NCBI GenBank assembly: GCA_002286715.1
Contig: NSJX01000003.1
Coordinates: 1,104,680 to 1,168,679 of the forward strand
DNA length: 64,000 nt
Direction of reading: 5' to 3'
DNA from: Dentipellis sp. KUC8613
Lineage: Eukaryota; Basidiomycota; Agaricomycetes; Russulales; Hericiaceae
Shown: positions 46,617 through 57,611 of the stretch, piece after piece
Layout of the letters: every line of letters begins with the position of its first letter
Position numbering within the stretch: position 1 is the stretch's first letter
Made by a program: the position numbers and the translations under genes
Notes under the pieces: generated by a model
The model's database searches: none
What the model was told of the DNA's origin: nothing
The model's input: the letters and a program-made list of their open reading frames with translations, nothing else

Positions 46617-48526
46617 TCATCCATCCCCTTCTTCCACCTCGAATGCACAACAGAACGTATCTCGGTCCACGAGCACCAAACCCTTGCCGTCAGGCGCCCA
46701 CCTCACATCTCTCGTGTCAAATTTCCCTGTAAATGGACATCAGTCCGGATTGATGCTGTCGTCCGCAGAGCACGCACTCGCCGGTATCCCAACGCATTCG
46801 GCAGTCTCCTCCTCCCCACCGCCGTCAGACACCCATTCGTCACTCCAAATATAGAGCGCGCGCCCTCCGCACGACATTACCAAGCTTCCGTGTCTAACTG
46901 GATTCCATCGTGCGTGTAACAGCGGTTTCGTATGCACCAAGACACTTCGAAGGCGTGGTGAGAATGGCTCTCCGGCGGCCGGGAAGGCAAACAGGTGTAG
47001 AGTAGTTGGCACATGCTCTGCAATGTGTCAGATATATCAGTCAGTCATCCACTCCAACCCGCCAAGACACTTACCAAAGCGGGCGAGCAATATGGTGCCT
47101 GTCTTGTTGAACTCCAATTGCGAAGCGCCAGTTTTTGGATGTGGTTTGGATGGTTCAGAGCGAATCGGGTTGAGTGGATGTGGGCCTTTCAGCCTTTCAT
47201 CTACATGACCGATGAGAAAGAGATAGTGATACGTGAGATATCGCTTACACGAGAGAAAACCTCGCCCCTCGGTCGCTTCTAGCCAATTAGATGGCTCTCT
47301 CCAAACAGTCTTTCTCACAAAATGAATAGAAGAGCTCGCAATTGACGATGATGAAACTTACTACACCAGGAGGTATTCGAGGCCCCAGCTCTAGCACCGC
47401 TACTCGCGACCAAGTGAGGTGTTCCAGAATATGTATCTGACCATCTTTTGAGGATGAGAACTAGATGAAGGATCAACTAAAACTTCACCTTATCATCCCA
47501 GCCGCCCACGGCAAGAAACATTCCCGAAGGATGCCACGCTACATTTCTGACACCGAAACCCGGGTCATGCTCTGGGACGAACTTGCCCAGTACTTCGCCC
47601 GTCAACGAGAGGACAAATAGCTTGTACTAGAAGAAGAATCTGGTCAGACACGTCAAAGAGTCGTTCAGACTTTTGGACACCTCTAGGGGACCCTCCCAGA
47701 CTGCAAGATGCTTTCCAGTTGGAGATATTGACATTGATGACATCGAAGAGGTCGGCAGAGGATAATGCTAAACGACGATAAGTAGTCGCACTTGCATATT
47801 GCCATACGCTTACTCGTGCAAGCTTATAAGAATCCGCAGTATCATAGACGCCTATGGTGTCCTTGGACTTGTGGCGTTCAGCAAGAACGAAATATCGTGC
47901 ATCGGCCCGAAATGCGTATCCTAGAGCGAAGTGAATGAAGAACTCCCGTGCGTCGGGAAACAGGACTATACCTCGGTCAGGATGCAACGGATATTGGATA
48001 TATGTGGCAATGCCACTCACAAGGGACCATACGATGACCCTCAACTGTTTGATATTTGGATTGTAAATGCCCGCTACAAACCAGGGCGACATGTGGTAGT
48101 ACTTACACCCCATTCAGAAAAACACACAATATGTCGGCCATCTGGAGCCCACTCTGCCTTGACAAGGCCTTCCGTACCTGCCTCTATGCGAGCTTTCCAA
48201 TCCTCATCCCGCATGCGAAAGACTTGGACCACTCCAGACTTTGCGCACGCCGCGAGCATGTATTCAGAATCGCACGACCAGCCAATGTGCGTGATCGCAC
48301 TGTTGCCGCTCGCATTGTCCGAAGAACCAGGACGCGTTCCACGTGTCGATTGTGAAGCCGACGAGGTCACCGATGGTGTTGGGTCCACTAGCCATGATCG
48401 AGATATCTGGAAAGTGTCGGCGCGACGAACAATAAGGCGGTCAGTCGCAGCTGTCAGAAGGAAACTTGCGCCGGGACTGAAAACGACCAGACCACCCGAC
48501 TGTTTATAAATTTCAGTAAAGTCCAT
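46617..48526 (-). CDS. WD-repeat protein WRAP73/WDR8
   Basis: Microtubule-organising-centre protein; the family acts at spindle poles and minus ends. From the ATG at 48526 the exons read MDFTEIYKQSGGLVVFSPGASFL, AITHIGWSCDSEYMLAA, LVKAEWAPDGRHIVCFSEWG, LRVIVWSL, YAFRADARYFVLAERH, NVAWHPSGMFLAVGGWDDK, IHILEHLTWSRVA, then ARWNPVRHGSLVMSCGGRALYIWSDEWV and finally KFDTRDVRWAPDGKGLVLVDRDTFCCAFE, with the stop at 46617. These are two groups of WD-like blades as in WDR8. About 500 aa over about ten short exons. It is tandem with the m-AAA gene, 146 bp apart. Confidence 0.87.
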
Positions 48527-49325
48527 GAGCAGCCGTCAGTGGGGATGGGGAAGACCGAAGGGGATCGTGGCTAAACGGATGTCGCTGCGGCCCAGAGCAA
48601 GGAGAAGAAGATCTTGCACACAAAGTCGCGGAAGACGCGGCGGCCGCGCATGTTAGCAGCCATCCTAAAGCGGAATTGCCGCGCCGCGTGACGGCGCGAT
48701 GTTCGCGTTGCCTTCATCTCGGTTTCATCGCATTGCAACGCGCTCGGTCAGCCTCGGCCTGTTGATTTCTGAGCACGCAGCATGCTACAGCCGATACGGC
48801 GCCTGGCCTTCTGCGGCTGTCGACGCGCAAGTGCTGAAGTGTTTCGGCGGATATTTTATTTTGTGCATGCTTGAAATGAGGTGGATGTGTCAGCCAGGAC
48901 AAATTGAGAGGAAAAGGTTCCGGCGGTACGCCACCCGAGGATGGGGCGGGACTAGTGGCCAGGCTTATCGTCCCGCGTCTGCCTTAGATGGCCGTCGAAC
49001 ACGAACACACGGAAAGGGGGCCGAGGAGGCCTTGGAGATTGGCGTTGTTGAGGCAAGAGTGTATTGGACGGTGCTGAGTGATGTGGCTCAGCTCCAAAAT
49101 GACGGGACGGAGGGATGAAAAGTGTCGGAATCGGGGCCGTCTGGGATCTTTCACGTCATGGTTGCCCGGTAATGTGCCAGAGTCTCTTGTCCACATCTGT
49201 GCCTTTAGCGGCTAACAGTCATGTCCCATTACTAGAATCCACATCTCCCCTTCAACTTTCATATATAATCTCCTGTCTGCCAGCCCCATGTCGCGCCTTT
49301 CTGTTCCACCTCCCCCCCGTCAGCC
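48527..49325. promoter_or_regulatory. Divergent promoter between WRAP73 and an MFS gene
   Basis: This 800-bp gap separates two divergent genes. A plus-strand open frame (48699-49118) and a 30-codon minus-strand one starting at 48653 were noted but have no supporting features. The last 70 bp before the MFS start are C-rich. I see no gene with confidence. Confidence 0.45.
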
Positions 49326-51564
49326 ATGGCACACTCGGAGCCCGCCAGTCACACCTCTACCATCATTGAGGAGACCCCGGCGTTCGTTGAAGAGAACAAG
49401 GACGAGAAAAACCTCCCTGTCAAGGCCATCCCTCTAGATGACTCCAAGGATCCTTTCCTCGTCCAGTTCGATCCGAATGACCCTCTCGATCCCAAGGTAT
49501 GTCCCTTGATTTCAGGACCCGCTAGAACCTGCTCACAACGACCGTTCAGAATTGGTCGGTGTTGTTTCGATGGTATATGACCGCTGCAGGAGGCATCCTC
49601 GTTCTCAATGCGTACGCCCTCCATTTTTTTCGTTTTCATGACTTTGTATACCGACCCTTGCCGACAGCACTTTCGCGAGCTCAGCACCTTCAAACGCCGT
49701 TCCGCAAATGATGGCACAATTTGGGATGGGCATTGAGGTGGCCACCTTGACCATCTCGCTCTTCATCGCCGGCTACTGTGTCGGTCCGCTGTTCTGGGGT
49801 CCTCTTTCCGAACAGGTACGTGAACTGCCCTGGTGACTGTGATCCGTCACTTATGCGCCTGAAACAGGTCGGCCGTCGACCAGTCTTTCTCGTCAGCTTC
49901 CTCTTCTATACCGTACGTCTGGCCTATATTTATGTTGTGTACGACATCGCTAAACACGTCGATAGGGTTTCCAAGTTGGTTGTGCATTGTCGCAAAATAC
50001 CGCGTCCATTCTCATCTTCCGTTTCCTCGGTGGTACATTTGCTGCAGCTCCCTTGACGAATAGCGGGTACGTCAGCTTCCTTTTCCCGCAGCCCGATAGT
50101 ACCGTTGACCATGGTCATCAGTGGCGTCGTGGGAGACGTATGGGATGCCAAAACTCGCGGCAAGGCAATGGTACTATTTGCGGTGGCTCCTTTCGCTGGC
50201 CCAGCTGTCGGACCGACTGTCGCCGGCTGGATTATCACCGCCGGTGTCTCATGGAGATGGATTTACTGGGTTCTGACGATCTTTGTGAGCATTATATTTA
50301 TACTTTACCTTGGCATGCATACTTATGGTTTGCAGGCCGGCGCATGCCTCGTGATGGTAATCTTCACTATGCCTGAGACTTACCCGTACGTTTTTCATCT
50401 ATGCCTTGTCCGAGCAGGCACTCATGTCATGCAGGCCTGCTATACTCGTCGCGAAAGCCAAGAAGCTCCGGAAGGATACCGGAGACGATCGTTACTATGC
50501 TCCCTTGGAAGCCAAGAACGAGCCCTTCGTTCAGCGCGTCAACAACATAGTAGGCAAGCCGTTCAAGATTCTTTTCCAAGAACCTATGTTACTCGCCATC
50601 ACAATTTACATGAGTGTATGCGCGTTACTAAATTCCGCAACTTGATTTTCACTGACATGGACCCCAACAGTTCCTGTATGGGTGCCTTTACCTTTTGTTT
50701 GAGGCCTACCCCATCGTGTTCACCCAAGGTCACCACTTTGATCCTGGTACGCAATTCGTTTCGAGTGGTACCGCATAGACTCATACTGTTGCAGGTGTAT
50801 CCGGCTTGATGTTCTTGCCAATTTCTATTGGTGGCTTTGCGGGCGTGATATTCGTAAGTGTGTATTACAGTCGTTGTAATGCGGGCTGACCGCCGTTACA
50901 GTATCTGGTCACTTTTGAGCCCCGATATGAGCGATATGTAGAAGAGCATGCGCCCAACCTGGTGCCTCCTGAACGGCGATTGGAGATGACCATGGTCGGC
51001 GCTCCGCTGTACGCAATCTCATTCTTCTGGTTTGGCTGGACGTCGTATCCATCGATTTCATTCTGGTCGCCACTCATTGCGGGCGGCGTTATGGGCTTTG
51101 CCATTTTCTGTATCTTTGTGCGTACCACATGGTTGATTCGCGTGATCAGACACTGACAGCTCTTATCACAGTTGTCACTCTTTAACTACATCATCGACAC
51201 ATACCTTTTCGTCGCTGCTTCCGCATTAGCTGCCTCGACAGTTGTTCGAAGTATATTCGGTGCGGTGTTTCCGGTCAGTCCCATACTCATGAACGACCCG
51301 ACTCCACTACTGACATCGGATCTTACAGTTGTTTGCCCGTCAAATGTTCGACGCCATGAATCCTCGATGGGCATCAACATTGCTCGGTTGCATAGCTCTC
51401 ATCATGACGCCTATTCCATTCGTTCTTCGGCGGTAAGTCTTATCCTCATGTGGTTTGTCTCTGGCTCACTGGCTCTCAGATATGGACCGTTCCTTCGCTC
51501 AAAATCGAAGCATGCACCAGATATCCCCCGAGCTGTCCCTAAAAAGGACCCAGAAATGGCGTGA
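49326..51564 (+). CDS. MFS transporter, DHA1 (drug/polyamine:H+ antiporter) type
   Basis: Plasma-membrane exporter with about 12 helices and several short introns. The N-terminus is cytoplasmic and acidic, ending in DPFLVQFDPNDPLDPK, followed by NWSVLFRWYMT. Helix landmarks are TFASSAPSNAVPQMMAQFGMG, FIAGYCVGPLFWGPLSEQ with VGRRPVFL (the MFS motif A region), ILIFRFLGGTFAAAPLTNSG, DIWDAKTRGKAM-like sequence, PFAGPAVGPTVAGWI (antiporter motif C type), WRWIYWVL and AMNPRWASTLLGCIAL. The order matches fungal Tpo1/Flr1-like carriers. Substrate unknown. The start codon lies in a good context (cagccATGgca). Confidence 0.87.
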
Positions 51565-52157
51565 GCTGTTGGTATTAGAGCGGCTGTATATGCTTCTATC
51601 TCCGCGACGACCCATTCACGCAACGTTCCTCTCACCTACCCCCACATTTACGGATATGCTATGGAGTTGTGGCCCATCATCTGGAATCGCGAGCCCATTC
51701 AATCGGCGGACACCTCATCTACCCGGATCTTACTTTCTACGATAATGCTACGTTCCTCGAGGATCTCTTAATGTTATCATCATACCACGCATGGACTATC
51801 TGAGATTTCACCACTGTCTGCAGCAGCTGTTCTATCTTAGAAATGATCAGGCATCACTCACTGTATTCCTATAATAATGCAATCTATGTTCTGCACAATG
51901 TTCGGAGATGCGGAACGGAATCGGCCGACGAAGGATTGCAGATAAGATGTGAGCGCGGGTTGTGTCCGTCTAGGAACGCGACATGTGCTCTTTCTCCGCC
52001 TCCGACTCGTGAGACGGTCAGTAGATTGTGTCCGTCGGCATGCCGCTTCCCCTGGCGTTGTGGCCTCCCGGAGTGCCGGGCGTGTGGAACTCGCCTACTT
52101 GAACTCTCTCATCTAGCACCGCGCTGCGATTACTTACTCCTTCCCTGCACTGCTGCG
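51565..52157. other. Intergenic between MFS and GGT genes
   Basis: This interval holds the MFS 3' UTR and the promoter of the gamma-glutamyltransferase gene. The open frames within it have no coding character I can recognise and no repeat is apparent. Confidence 0.5.
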
Positions 52158-54830
52158 ATGTCGCCCAATTCTTCTGCTGCCATTGACTGGTCCAAGGTCG
52201 ACGCGCCGACTCTTGTTCTTCAGCGCCATCCGAGCCGGAGATCTATCGTCTACGGCACGAAGGGTGTCGTATCGTCAACCCAGCCGCTTGCTACGGAGGC
52301 TGGACTCGAGATCTTGAGGAAAGGTGGAAACGCCGGTGGGTAATCCTTGTCATGAAGTGTCGCACGCGATCTTGAGTATACCTTACAGCCGACGCTGCGG
52401 TCGCAACCTCTGCTGCGCTGAACGTCACGGAGCCCAGCTGTTGTGGAATCGGCGGGTGAGTGCACCCTCCGCTGGCCGATCTGCCCACGTCGCGTGTCTA
52501 AACACGCACCCGCAGTGACGCGTTCTGCCTCTTCTACGACGCCAAGACTAAGACCGTGAAAGCACTCAATGGCTCGGGACACTCGCCCAAGAAATTGACC
52601 ATCGATCACCTCCGGCAGCGCGGAATCACAGGGCACAAGATCCCCGTCACCGATCTCAACTCCGTGACGGTCCCAGGTGCGTCCTCGCTCTTGGGCGCTG
52701 CTGCGCGCGCCCGCTCATGGCCCATGACTCCGGTACTGTACTGTAGGTGCTGCGGCGGCTTGGGTCGATACTGTGGAGACGTTCGGCAGTGGCAAGGTTA
52801 GCCTCGCCGAAGTCCTGGCGCCCGCCATCCGCCTCGCTGAAGAAGGGTACGCCCACAATCGCGTCGCTCAGAGCGTCGAATCGCTGATTTGATTTCGCTC
52901 GCCAGGGTCCCAGTCTCCGAGATCCATAGTCATGCTGTGAGTATTGTTCGATGAAATAAGCGTGCGAGTCATCGCAGGTTAACACATGCTCACGCGCTCG
53001 CTTCGTCCGAATCTAGTGGCAGCGATCTGAGAACCTCATCAAGAACGCGTCGCCGAACGGGGATGAGATGCTTCTCAATGGCAAGGCGCCGCTCCCAGGG
53101 CAGGTCGTGAAATTGCCGAACCTCGGGAAGACGTTCCGGACTTTGGCGGAACAGGGCAAGGATGGGTTCTACAAGGGCCGCATTGCTGAAGAGATCGTGA
53201 AAGTCATTCAGAGTAAGGGGGGCGTCATGGAGTTGGATGATCTTGCAGAGCACAAGACGACTTTCGTGGAGCCCATTAAGTACACATATGCTGATGAGGT
53301 GACGGTGTATGAGGTGGGTTTCTCAAGCAGGAGTACCGAGGGGTCGTCTGACATCAGTTCTTAGTGCCCTCCTAACGGTCAGGGCATCACCGCCCTTCTG
53401 GCCCTTGGGATCCTCGAACAGATCCAAGCCCAGGGCAAGGTCAAGCCACTTTTGGAGATGGAGCACAACTCTGTCGAATACCTCCATACCCTTGTTGAGG
53501 CAATGCGGTGGGTATTCCCGGCTCCTTGGACTTGATCTTGATTTCTGACGAAACCCCGATGTGCAGCCTTGCTTTCGCTGGTAAGAAGTCTCGCGGGTAA
53601 TCTTTGCAAGCTGCCTAACGACGCGTCAACTATTCATTAGACAGTCAATACTACGTGACTGACCCTGATGTTGTTCACGTGCCCGTTGATGAACTCTTGA
53701 GCAAGGTTCGTCCGTCAGCTAGACTATGATGCAACTTGCTGATGTGAGTATCATAGGAATATCTTGCGAAGAGAGCAGAGCTCTTCGACCCATCCAAGAC
53801 GAACCCACGGGTCGTGCACGTAGGTAGCTTCCTTGTAGTCCGCTTCCGCTACTAATATCCGTGGTGCGAAGGGGAACCCCGTGCATTCTTCGGACACCGT
53901 ATACTTCTCTGGTATGTATACGTTATCCTCACAAGGCTTATCGTTTACGCCTCTGTGATCCAGTGGTGGATCAATGGGGGAATGCTTGCAGCTACATCCA
54001 GAGCAACTACGCTGGTCAGTCGCATTTCCTCCTGAGTTCACTTCCGATGTCTTGACTGTCTCTGCTTTTGATTAGGTTTCGGGACTGGAGGTCAGTCAAA
54101 TCGCCGATGTCATTCTACCATCTCCTTAGTATTGTACAGCGATCCCGAAGGGATGCGGGTTTACATTGCAGAATCGCGGTTCTGGTTTTGTGCTCGACGA
54201 GAGCCACCCGAACGCATTGAAGGTACGGGCAGATGATTGTCTTGATTTTCGGAAAACATATAAACAGTACTGTAGGGCGGCAAACGGCCATACCATACCA
54301 TTATCCCAGCGCTTGCAACTCGCGGGGACGAGCTTTTCCTCTCTTACGGTGTAATGGGAGGATATATGCAGGTTCGTGCCCCGCAGTTCTCCACCATTAG
54401 TGCTCCCTCTGACAGGGATGAATAGCCGCAAGGTCATGTCCAAGTCCTCCTGAACATGCTTCGTGGGTTCGGGCCTCAAGCAGCGCTCGACGCTCCGCGG
54501 TTCTGTATCTCCGCAGGCTCGCCGGACAATACCAGCCAGGACGCCGGCGAGCCTGGAGATGTGAACAGTGAAGTGAATTTCGAGGATGGAATTCCTCTCG
54601 AGACAATCAACGCGCTCAAAGGTACGTGGGCGTCGGCATCCTCTGGCTGCATGCAGCTGACCGTTCGTCATATAGCCATGGGACACGACGCGCGGTTGGT
54701 CACTGGGTACGGTCGGGGTCTGTTCGGGCGTGGACAAATCATTCAGAAGATCAACGATCAGTCTGGCATTACTGTGTGGGCCGCAGGTTCGGACCCGCGG
54801 GGAGATGGTCATGCTGCTGCACAGATCTAA
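52158..54830 (+). CDS. Gamma-glutamyltransferase / glutathione hydrolase
   Basis: Cleaves gamma-glutamyl bonds, mainly of glutathione, by an autoprocessed N-terminal nucleophile. Exons give [86 protein letters not shown] and [13 protein letters not shown], then SSDTVYFS (the Thr here is the expected nucleophile), [17 protein letters not shown] with [27 protein letters not shown] and GDGHAAAQI. No signal peptide precedes the conserved start, unlike secreted yeast Ecm38. It resembles bacterial-type YwrD-like GGTs and may be cytosolic. About ten short introns. Convergent with the methyltransferase gene, with only 63 bp between stop codons. Confidence 0.9.
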
Positions 54831-54893
54831 GATACCCCATGTATTTTATACATATTTCAATCTTTGTATCAATAACAATGGTGTGGGGTCCGT

Positions 54894-57364
54894 CTAGTAG
54901 GAGAATTGGACGTAGCCCCTACATCTCTCGGCTCCGCACAAGCACTCCTTAATACCCTCGGGCAAGGATTTCATGGACTTCTTGCCCTTCTTTCTGGCGA
55001 AGATTTCGGTCGCGCCGGGGTTGTAATCGAGGGTCAGTTCAGTGCGTGCGGGGATGTCTTTGAGAGCCGTATATGCGAGGTATGGTGCATTGTTCTATGA
55101 CATTTTAGCAGGTGTTGGGTGGATATTGGAGCGTGGCTACATACCTCCGGGATGGTATCGAAGCAGACAGGAAACACCTGTATGTTGGGTTCACACGAGT
55201 GACTACGAGCAAACAATGTCAAGAAAAGAAGCATCGGCTGTAGGGACAGAACTCACTTGACAAACCTACTCCAATTGCCTGTTTCAAATTGAGTATCACG
55301 CGACTCGGAAATTGCAAGCGAAAGAACGAGAGCTACCTTCATGATAGGCATCTACTGTGTATAGCGTGTCCTCGTTGTAATCCTCTTCGTGATTCTCGAA
55401 CGAATCAAGATCGAAAGCATAGTCACTCTTGCTCATCTTTGCTTCTTCTCGAGAGCTGCAATTAGATATGGTAAGAGAAACTTGTGTTTACTGAAATACG
55501 GAATGACTGACATTAGCTCCCTTGACGAAAATGAGTATTATCAGCAGGATGATAACAGCGACAGAAGCAGGAGAAATCACCCGGTGAAACAGCCAATCAC
55601 TTTACCCGCTGGAATATTTGCTGCTGCTCGGGCCCCCCAGCCACGATCGCGAGTCTTGAAGATTTCAATGGGAACGTCTCGTGGTCGCTGAACCACCCGA
55701 TTCGGGCATGTGCTATTGCAGCTGCAATACTGGAAAATTCGTAGTAAGAATGATGAACGGAAATGTTGTACTAGGGTCACCTTACCTGGTTGCATTCTAC
55801 GACAGCAGTCCCGCGAGGAAGTCTACCTGTGTACAACCCCTGGAGAGATATGGATTGAGAAGAACGGTGACGCATCCGAAAATCGACCGTACCGTGGATG
55901 TGTAGGCGAACACTTTGACTCCGTTCTCCATCAGCTCGGACGGTCCCTGACAATCGCAGTCCTGGGCATTGCCGCATGCGCCCACGCAGGTGCAGCTAAC
56001 GAAGACGTCGGCGTCAGGCCTATAGAAATCATCAGGGCTGTTGATCCCGAAGTCAGGTTTGTGTACAAGATAATATAGGGAGACATAGATACTATGAGTA
56101 GCCCCGCTCACGATAGGTAAAATCGTCAGGGAGGTCGGGAAGAGTGCCATCGATGTCATTGACGATGGTGATTGGAGCACCTCCTCCGCTTTCCCTGATT
56201 GCCCTGTTCCACTTATTCTGGATCAGGTATGCAGGACTGCTTGGGGCGACTGACGGAGCACGGGCGGGCTTGAGATTGGATGTAGACGGGCGGGGCGGGG
56301 GTGGAATTGGAGGCGGAGGCATGGCATTTTGAGACGACGACGGGGCGTAAGATGTTCTGGATGTTTTGCTGACACGCAGCGACCGTTTCGGCCTGGCATC
56401 TCGAGTACCATCTTCTCCGGCTTTGGGATGGCTAGCGAGCTGGGCCTCTATCTCTTCGTCCCAGCATGAGTAAGGGTCTTGAGGATGCCCAGATAAGCTC
56501 CTCTTTATTTTCTCGGAGCGTGCTTCGGCAAGTTCTGCTGTGTTTCTGCTGTGCAGTGGAGCGAATGATAATGGTCGGAGCGAGATGGCTTGCGATTCAT
56601 CAGCCATGTCGGCGCGCTGGGCTGCCATCCGCTTATTCCAAGGTGCGATGAGGTCCGGAATGCTCATCGCTTTCATCCATGTTGTATCTGATCCGTCTCT
56701 GCGCTGCCAGTCTTTCCAGCGCACCTGCGTCACCAACTATCGTGTAAGCATCAAAACCCTGGCAGGGAGGTATAAAACATACTTCATAGCTATCAGAGAG
56801 GGCGAAAATAAAATGAATTAGACTCTCCGAACGCCCGAACGAGGGCTTGATTGTAGTATTCAACGTACCGATGCTCAGAGAGAGGGTCTACATCTTCCCC
56901 AACGATGCCATCGACCGGCCATTCGGTGTCTGAGTCTCCCCCGAAATCCTCTTCAGCGGTATCACTCGCGTCCCACAGTGGCGAGAGGGCTCTGCGAGCG
57001 TTCTTATGCTTCTGTATCGATCTGGGACTGACTTCATACAAGAAACGCACCTGCGGATTCTCGGCATCAACACCGAATCGACTACGGCGACTATGCTATG
57101 TAAAGTGTGACGTTGTGCAGAAGTGTAAGTAATCCCTTGGGTTCAGGCGCGCCTTGCTAAGACAACTAATGCGTCGTGGTTTGAAAAAGAGATGCCAGCG
57201 CTGTTGGACGCCGCAGTACGACGGCAGTTTGAAGGGAGGTACGGTCGGGATGATCGCGCCGCATCGTGGGTCCAACCCTTATCAGCACCATGCAAGGTCA
57301 GTTCTGACTTCAACATTTCTGAGTTGTTCAACAAATCCAATGCTTTATCACAGCCAACCCGATA
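54894..57364 (-). CDS. SUV39/Clr4-type histone H3K9 methyltransferase, main part
   Basis: Methylates H3K9 to build heterochromatin. Exons read from right to left. A segment FGVDAENPQVRFLYEV leads to the chromodomain (WPVDGIVGEDVDPLSEHR joined to YEVRWKDWQRRDGSD). A long linker follows, then a Cys-rich pre-SET (CVGACGNAQDCDCQ, CSCNSTCPNR). The SET core has IGCFTG, YAFDLDSFE, NWSRFV/NHSCEPN across an intron, LTLDYNP, and post-SET CLCGAERCRGYV. All zinc and catalytic motifs are present. Upstream, an open frame at 57143-57364 (NNSEMLKSEL, GADKGWTHDA, SSRPYLPSN) ends exactly at the transposon border and probably is an earlier exon. No convincing start ATG exists on this side of the transposon, so this allele may lack its normal N-terminus. 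Confidence 0.85.
57143..57364 (-). pseudogene. Probable exon of the H3K9 methyltransferase cut by the transposon
   Basis: An open frame on the same strand as the methyltransferase runs from the left transposon border down to a stop at 57143-57145. Its text (RVGCDKALDLLNN, GADKGWTHDAARSSRPYLP, ISFSNHDALVVLARR) looks like ordered protein. It would precede FGVDAENPQVRFLYEV after an intron ending ..ttacatag near 57095. No clean GT donor is seen at its end; ag-gcgcgc could be a GC or decayed donor. It begins at the insertion point, matching the fragment at 60528-60665. Confidence 0.6.
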
Positions 57365-57366
57365 TA
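57365..57366. repeat. TA target dinucleotide, left
   Basis: TA directly before the left terminal inverted repeat, as expected for pogo/Tc1-mariner insertion. An additional TA precedes it (gaTATAcag), so the flank on this side is two bases longer than on the other. Confidence 0.75.
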
Positions 57367-57391
57367 CAGTCTTTCACACGTCCTTGATCCA
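57367..57391 (+). repeat. Left terminal inverted repeat of the pogo-like element
   Basis: A 25-bp terminus beginning cagtctttcacacgtccttg. It is the exact reverse complement of 60501-60525. Identity extends three more bases outward (ata) because of the flanking TA. Confidence 0.92.
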
Positions 57392-57611
57392 CGCGATTGT
57401 CCTTGCCCTCCCCAATGTGATTCTCCAGATAAAGTTTGAGATTAAAGCATAGAGAATGTAGATATACACAACCGGAATACACCTGAATTTTTTCACGGAG
57501 CGAAGAGATGCATGCGGATGTGCAGAGGCAAATTATGAGGAAACGCGATGCGGACGCCAAAACCCGTTCCTTGAGACACCGTGACGACGCGTGACCATAC
57601 GTGACGATCTG

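Noticed and set aside
48564..48653. 30-codon minus-strand frame MAANMRGRRVFRDF.. with a hydrophobic end
   Set aside because: It resembles a tiny membrane protein, but no family match comes to mind and it sits just upstream of WRAP73, so it may be leader sequence.
48699..49118. 139-codon plus-strand open frame upstream of the DHA1 MFS gene
   Set aside because: GC-rich sequence with no recognisable domain, lying in a divergent promoter. Not enough to call a gene.
57481..57610. Repeated cgtgac words near the transposase 3' end considered as terminal repeats
   Set aside because: The true terminal repeats are the perfect 25-bp pair at 57367 and 60501; these shorter matches are imperfect and internal.
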